Source: Circinella umbellata
Lineage: Eukaryota; Mucoromycota; Mucoromycetes; Mucorales; Lichtheimiaceae
Direction of reading: 5' to 3'
DNA length: 64,000 nt
NCBI GenBank assembly: GCA_025093555.1
Contig: JAIWNF010000004.1
Location: forward strand, 1-64,000
The first letter of the stretch is position 1; every line of letters starts with the position of its first letter. A model generated the notes under the pieces. That model saw only the letters and a list, made by a program, of their open reading frames with translations, was not told the origin of the DNA and made no database searches. Made by a program: the position numbers and the translations under genes. Positions 58,890 through 64,000 of the stretch are shown in pieces.

Positions 58890-59714
58890 TTATGAACAGG
58901 AAGAAGAAAAAAGGAACCTGTGCCAAAATAGAAAAAAAAAAATAGCCAGCAAATATGAATGCATTCGTTGCTTTTTATTTTTTGAAGTCAGAGATCGTTG
59001 CACATAAACAAATGGTTGCTGCGTGATTTTAATAATCCATCATTGAATGCCAACAAGTCGTAATTACCTGTATTCAACTTTTTGGGCAACACATTATTTA
59101 GTCAATCAGCTATAAGCTACTTTGGTTAAAGCTATTATACTGATATTGAGACGATATACAAATTCGTCAAATAAATAAGTGATATGGTATTTTCTATTTT
59201 TTTTTCTTTTGGAGCGACAATACAATGGTAAGATAAAAGGTACAAATGTTTAAAGCTCACTTTGATCACGAAAATATATAACCATTATCGAAATAGAAAG
59301 GACATCCATAGGATAAAGTGTTTAATTATAGTAGAGCAACTCCTTGATTCCATCATTTTTCAGTTATGACAACATTTTCCTTACTAAACTACATAGAATT
59401 CTTTGGAGAAAATGTGATATATAAAATTTAAAAAAGAAAAGGAAAAAAAGGGATAATACTAAAAAAAGCTTTACAGCTTTTCATAAACACACAAGAAACT
59501 AACACAATTGAAAAGGAAAAATGTATATATACTAGCTAATAATAAAACCCCAATAATGAAACAACAAAAAAAATAGATATAAGAGATATGTTTGTACGTT
59601 TGTATGTATGTTTGTACTTGTATGTGTAATTAAAGGGGAAGGAAAGGGTTAAGTTTTGTCTGTTTGTGTCTGCATCTGTGTGTAAGTTGGGATATTTAAC
59701 GGTTTGTGTTTTTT
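58890..59714. other. spacer between the SNF7 gene end and the kinase gene start
   Basis: Kinase promoter and the SNF7 3' region, with GTTTGTATGT-type repeats near 59590-59625. No gene seen. Confidence 0.5.
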
Positions 59715-60823
59715 TTACATTGGTGCCATGCTTGCCTGTAATGCCTTGAGTTCTGCTTCTTCCTCCTCTTCTGACTTCCTTCTTCTTGCAACTAAATTAT
59801 AAAATTTTATTTTGTTAGTATAACATGTTTCCATTACAAAATTTCATGATAACAACTTACTAGGTTCATGACTAGGTACATCGGGTACATCCATAGCAGG
59901 GGCTGGTGTATCCAGCATTTTAGCATCTAATTCCTCTTGTTCCAATTCTTCAAGTTCATTGAGAAGTTCATCCTTATCAAGTAATAATAATAATAAAAAT
60001 AACGGTTATAAGCAACTTCTTCCCAGATCCCATATACTTATATATATATCAATTCTTTTATCTAATCTTACCTCGTCTAATTCCTCTCCAACAGGTCTCG
60101 AAATGGCCTCCGAGATTTCAGTGGCAATATCCATTTGATCACGAATATCATCCATAGTTGAATCAACAGTATTAACATCCCTATAGTAATAATAATAATA
60201 AATTAGTGTTCAATGCACAGTTCAAAAATTTATCCTTAGTTTTCCACCTTTTTCTCCACTTAAATCCCATTCATATATCTGTTCGTATTATATACGCAGT
60301 CCACATAAAGCCAAAAGAAAAAAAAACATACATTGATCCATGAATATTCTTCATAGCTTCTGCACCAGCACGCATAGCGCCCATAGTTTCCAAATTAACA
60401 TTAGCGCTTTCAATGGCCATCATTTGCGTCTCAATAGTCATGCGAGCACCATTAATCTTTTCAATATTAGCTTCAAACACCTTTTTACGTTTTAATGCTT
60501 GTAATGCCACTATTGTTTTTATACATGGACGGTGCGTGTAAGTACATTTGTAATAGTTTTTATAACACTCACAACCTCTCACTTTTTTCTTCTCACTTTT
60601 TTTCATATACACACTACCAACAATCTCAACCAATATATATTTTTATCGTTAACTTACATCTTCTATTCTTAGTAGCATTGATTTTTGCAATTTTAAGTTC
60701 ATTGTTGGCTTTACCTTCGAGAAAAGCTTCTCGTTTTTCCAACATGTCCAAAGTTTCTCGTAATTTAATTATGGCATCTTTAGCAGTTGCTTTTGATTTT
60801 GCTTTACCAAAAAATAAATTCAT
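59715..60823 (-). CDS. SNF7: ESCRT-III subunit Snf7/Vps32 (213 residues)
   Basis: Exons 60823-60658, 60509-60332, 60180-60072, 59972-59861 and 59791-59715. The Snf7 pattern is complete: MNLFFGKAKSKATAKDAIIK, then LRETLDMLEKREAFLEGKAN, KRKKVFEANIEKINGARMTI and ETMGAMRAGAEAMKNIHGSM. The acidic second half includes MDDIRDQMDIATEISEAISR, DELLNELEELEQEELD and the terminal ELKALQASMAPM, the MIM1-like end that binds Vps4. It polymerises on endosomal membranes for cargo sorting into multivesicular bodies. The length is close to yeast Snf7 (240). It is divergent from the thioredoxin-fold gene at 61610. Confidence 0.93.
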
Positions 60824-61609
60824 TACAAAATATGAAGGGGTATTGACAGGCAGTAGGTAAAAGTAAGAGAGTGTGCGTGTGATAAATAAAAGTTTTTGAA
60901 AGAAACAAGGAAGGTTCTATATAGTATTATGCTTGGCTGAATTCTGAAAAATCTTGGCTCTCTTTGAAAAAAAAAGCCGACAGCTTGAATAAGATTTGGA
61001 TATGCATCAAATCAGTAATCTTTTTCTATTTCTTTTTTTTTTCTGTAACAACGGTTAACTACCTATTTTATAGCTTATAACAAAAAGAGAATCTTTATCA
61101 GCGGAATAACATAAGATAAATTTGATAAGAAAAGACTATTAAAGTATTTGTTGTGTGCTATCTTCATTAAACAAATCTTGACAACAACTGTCATCCTTAT
61201 GCCAAAGAGACCGGTTTTACTACATTATGCATAAAGGATTTACCATGAGAATAATAAAGAGATAGTAACGCGAAACTTATAGTATGTGATAAAAATCAGT
61301 ACAACATACAGCTACTGCTCAGTCAATTATCCAAAATTATTTAAGGTACGATAATTCCAACGAATGTCTATCTTTTTGTGTTTATTGTTAAAATCAATTA
61401 GAAATATATAATAATAAAATGGTATATACGTACATAACTAGGCAACTGAATAGAAAAAATATATATTCAGTTTTCATGGCAACAAAAAAAGTATCTGTAT
61501 ACAATCAACAATAAGAATTTTAAAAAAAAGAGCCATTCGTTTTTTTATCCCAGCTTTTTAGCTTCTTTACTTTACCCCCTTCATATACAAACCTTTAACG
61601 TACCTCGAA
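60824..61609. promoter_or_regulatory. divergent intergenic region between SNF7 and the thioredoxin-fold gene
   Basis: 786 bp with outward-facing starts at both ends; expected to carry both promoters. T-rich tracts near 61035 and 61530. No coding frame with support. Confidence 0.5.
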
Positions 61610-62171
61610 ATGGGTCTCTTTTCATGGCTATTTTCTTCCACTGCTCCTGATCTTGACGAAATCCCAAAGAAAACGGCATGCTACCATATTGTAAGAAAGA
61701 AGACATTTCGTAGCATTTGTATATTTTTTTAACGTATATATAGTATTTTGCCGTACTGATTTTATATATATTTGCTTGTGTGTGCATGTGCATATGTATA
61801 TATGAATAGGAAGGATTTTTGACCTGTCATTATTTTCAAATGGCAACTGAAGTCGCTGATCGTCTTACGGAAAAACATCCTCATGTAAAAACTGATGTCA
61901 GTGCATACATTAAACAACAATGGTATGACCGATCTAAAGAATTGCAGGAGGTAAATAATAAAGTTTCAGAATTTCCTATAATGTCTTTGAAATTTGAAAG
62001 GTATAAAAAGGGAAGAGCTAATAATAGTATCCCTATGTCGTTCAACAGGAATTTGACAATAGTCATAGAACATCTCCATTTATCTATGAAGGCTGTGTTG
62101 CAGGACAACAAAAGTTTGTTGGAGGCTATAGTGAATTTGCAAAGGCCGTCAAGGAAAATTATAAATTTTGA
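61610..62171 (+). CDS. thioredoxin-fold protein resembling the N-terminal domain of animal MDH1B (114 residues)
   Basis: Exons 61610-61690, 61810-61950 and 62049-62171, all in phase 0. The protein starts MGLFSWLFSSTAPDLDEIPK. The core alternates strand and helix in a glutaredoxin-like order: ACYHIEGFLTCHYFQMA, ADRLTEKHPHVKTDV, then SPFIYEGC and KFVGGYSEFAKAVKENY. The SP-x-I/V strand followed by F-x-GGY/C is typical of the glutaredoxin cis-proline and GG region, but there is no CxxC active site. The layout matches what I recall of the extra N-terminal domain of animal MDH1B. As a stand-alone protein its role is unknown; redox catalysis is doubtful. Confidence 0.7.
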
Positions 62172-62551
62172 TTAACAAGAGGAAGGGAAAAGGAAATTAT
62201 TATTAGCATAAATATACTTACATACTGAATACAGACAAACACAAAATTGTAATATACATCATAATTATACATATAAAAAAACGAATTGTACCTATTATTA
62301 TCATAAAAAGTATTTTAAAACGCAACCCGTGAGAGAGTTCCTAAAAGTTTTACAAAGTGTGATCCTATGACCCTCATATTATATCATCTATGTGGCGAAT
62401 TCACCCATATAACAGGTTCAAACGAAATTCCTGCAGTGAAGCAAAAAAAAATGTGAGAAATTCATTTTTCCCACGAATCTGTCCTTTTCAAGAATTCAAC
62501 ATTTTGTCCTTTTTTGCTTTTTTTTTTCTTCTCTTCATTTTTACTATTATT
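62172..62551. other. spacer between the thioredoxin-fold and LKR genes
   Basis: The frame of the next gene is open back to an ATG at 62390, but that extension is hydrophobic and low-complexity (FFAFFFLLFIFTII) and looks like untranslated leader. Nothing else seen. Confidence 0.5.
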
Positions 62552-64000
62552 ATGACATTATCTACAATGGCCACGGGTTATTGTCGCCCATTACATAGAA
62601 TTTCTACACATGCTTCTCGAGCGGTTATTGCTACTACTACTACTACTACTACTACTAGAAATTTGTTTAAACGAACAATGATATCCACAAGGAATGGATA
62701 TGTTTGGCGATCTAGTAGTGAACAGCCATCAGGACAGGGTTATCGTAGTATTGGTATACGTCGTGAAGACAAAAGTCGTTGGGAACGCCGAGCACCATTG
62801 ACTCCAGATGCGGTTAAAGAGTTGCTTCATGAAACAGGCGCTCAAGTTTACATTCAACCCAGTACAAACAGAATTTTTCCAGACTCGGCATATACAAAGG
62901 CAGGAGCCATTCTTACAGAAGACTTGTCCGCTGCAGATATCATCCTTGGTATCAAAGAAGTACCTAAATCTAAATTGATTCCGAATAAAACTTACGTTTT
63001 CTTTTCGCATACCCATAAGGGTACATTAAAAAATATGCCTATGCTTCAAGATATTTTGGACAAGGTAAAAATTTTTGCTCTATGGGTTGTACAATAGCAA
63101 GTCTTGAATCATATTAAAATTTGTTACTATGGTGTAAATTCATAATATAGAAAATCCGTCTTATTGACTATGAATTGATGAAAGATCCAGAAACTCATCA
63201 ACGTTTAGTAGCGTTTGGAAAGTTTGCAGGAAATGCCGGAATGATCGATGGTTTACATGGTATGGCTCATCGATTTTTAGGGATGGGTTATAATACTCCG
63301 TTCATGGTAATAGTAAACTTTAAATTTGTCATGTTATATTGTCTATCATACATCTTTCTAAATGAGCTGTGTGCGGTTGGATATGACTATTCTTATCTAC
63401 TGTAGTATCTTTCCATGGCTCATACTTATCGTGGACTTCCATCAGCTAAATTGGCGACACGTAATATGGGTAATATCATCCAAGATGAAGGAACTCCAAA
63501 AGATTTTGGCCCGTTGGTTTTTGCATTTACAGGCTCAGGAAATGTGACCCAGGTAAAGATTTATTGTTTCTCTTCTGGAACGAAAGAAAGAAAAAATCAA
63601 CGAACGCACCTATGTATATATAATATTAATGTTGTTACAATGTCAGGGTGCATTGGAAGTATTTAAAGAATTACCACATGAATTTGTCGCTGCAGAAGAT
63701 CTACCAAAGATTGTCAATGATAAGAGTAAGTGGGAATGTTTTATAATTTGTGCGAAATTTTAAAGAAAAATTCTCGTATCACATTTTTGGAATTTTTTTC
63801 CTGTTTTGATCAGTTGTTATTCTTTTTATAATTTTTCAGATCCAAAATTAAACAAGGTGTATGGTACACACCTTCAAGTCGAGGACTATGTACACCGAAA
63901 GGGTGATGGAACTTATTCGTATCAAGAATATTTAGATCACCCGGAACGATATCAATCGGTTTTTGCAGATAATGTACATATATACTTTATTCTTCTACAT
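62552..64000 (+). CDS. lysine-ketoglutarate reductase domain of an animal-type AASS, partial at right edge
   Basis: Exons 62552-63064, 63151-63306, 63406-63552, 63647-63725 and 63840-63973 (probable donor GTACAT); the gene continues beyond the window. The leader is rich in S, T and R with a threonine run, a likely mitochondrial presequence. The LKR domain starts [19 protein letters not shown], followed by [54 protein letters not shown] and [17 protein letters not shown]. This is the N-terminal half of alpha-aminoadipic semialdehyde synthase, which condenses lysine with 2-oxoglutarate to saccharopine, the first step of lysine breakdown in mitochondria. Whether a saccharopine dehydrogenase half follows cannot be seen. 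ATG 62552 (MTLSTMATG) is preferred. Confidence 0.88.

Noticed and set aside
62390..62551. N-terminal extension of the LKR gene
   Set aside because: Hydrophobic poly-F segment unlike a mitochondrial presequence; the ATG at 62552 gives a proper one.
1..64000. CRISPR arrays, rRNA, bacterial-type operons
   Set aside because: No regularly spaced repeats and no rRNA sequence; all real genes are spliced or eukaryotic in type.

Overview
The window looks like nuclear DNA of an early-diverging fungus, most likely a Mucoromycota (Mucorales-type) genome. It is AT-rich, its genes carry many short GT-AG introns, intergenic spacers are tight, and the proteins are plainly fungal (Sec14, serine carboxypeptidase, Kre9/Knh1-like wall protein, GATA factor, Snf7). 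I found no rRNA, tRNA or CRISPR. Exon boundaries were derived by hand from reading frame, splice signals and family similarity.

Layout. 1-4.5 kb is transposon territory: a decayed transposase-associated gene running off the left edge, a 9-bp minisatellite, and a 948-bp hAT-like non-autonomous element with a perfect 8-bp target duplication. 4.7-12.6 kb holds an HMG-box-like gene, a CRAL-TRIO/Sec14 lipid-transfer protein, a short-chain dehydrogenase and a large intronless gene of unknown function. 12.6-15.5 kb is gene-poor and ends in copy 1 of a second 8-bp-TSD MITE family. 15.8-24.9 kb holds a DUF3245-type protein, a GPI-anchored Kre9/Knh1-like protein, a serine carboxypeptidase and a GATA factor. 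25.3-28.4 kb is a decayed Tc1/mariner-type element plus orphan coding fragments.

28.4-44.2 kb is the gene-dense core: an STK16/Env7-type kinase (with a one-base frame break in its glycine loop), a mitochondrial DEAD-box-like helicase, an 1,811-residue focadhesin homologue, a PPR protein, an ARMC7 homologue, a 2H phosphoesterase, a small membrane protein and coactosin. Neighbours here are convergent or divergent with spacers of 30 to 430 bp. 44.3-48 kb is a transposon nest: orphan exon, pogo-like 1,049-bp MITE, MITE copy 2, a LINE remnant with a 329-bp MITE inside it, and MITE copy 3.

48.3-64 kb returns to genes: a Cox14-like protein, a FAM210/DUF1279 mitochondrial protein, an SV2/SVOP-like MFS transporter, a stretch of degraded coding sequence, a long gene-poor spacer, a sphingoid base kinase, Snf7/Vps32, a thioredoxin-fold protein resembling the N-terminus of animal MDH1B, and the start of an animal-type lysine-ketoglutarate reductase cut by the right edge. 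Several products are mitochondrial by N-terminal sequence or family (helicase, PPR, Cox14-like, FAM210, LKR). The genes do not form one pathway; the recurring theme is compact housekeeping genes interrupted by old, mostly non-autonomous DNA transposons.
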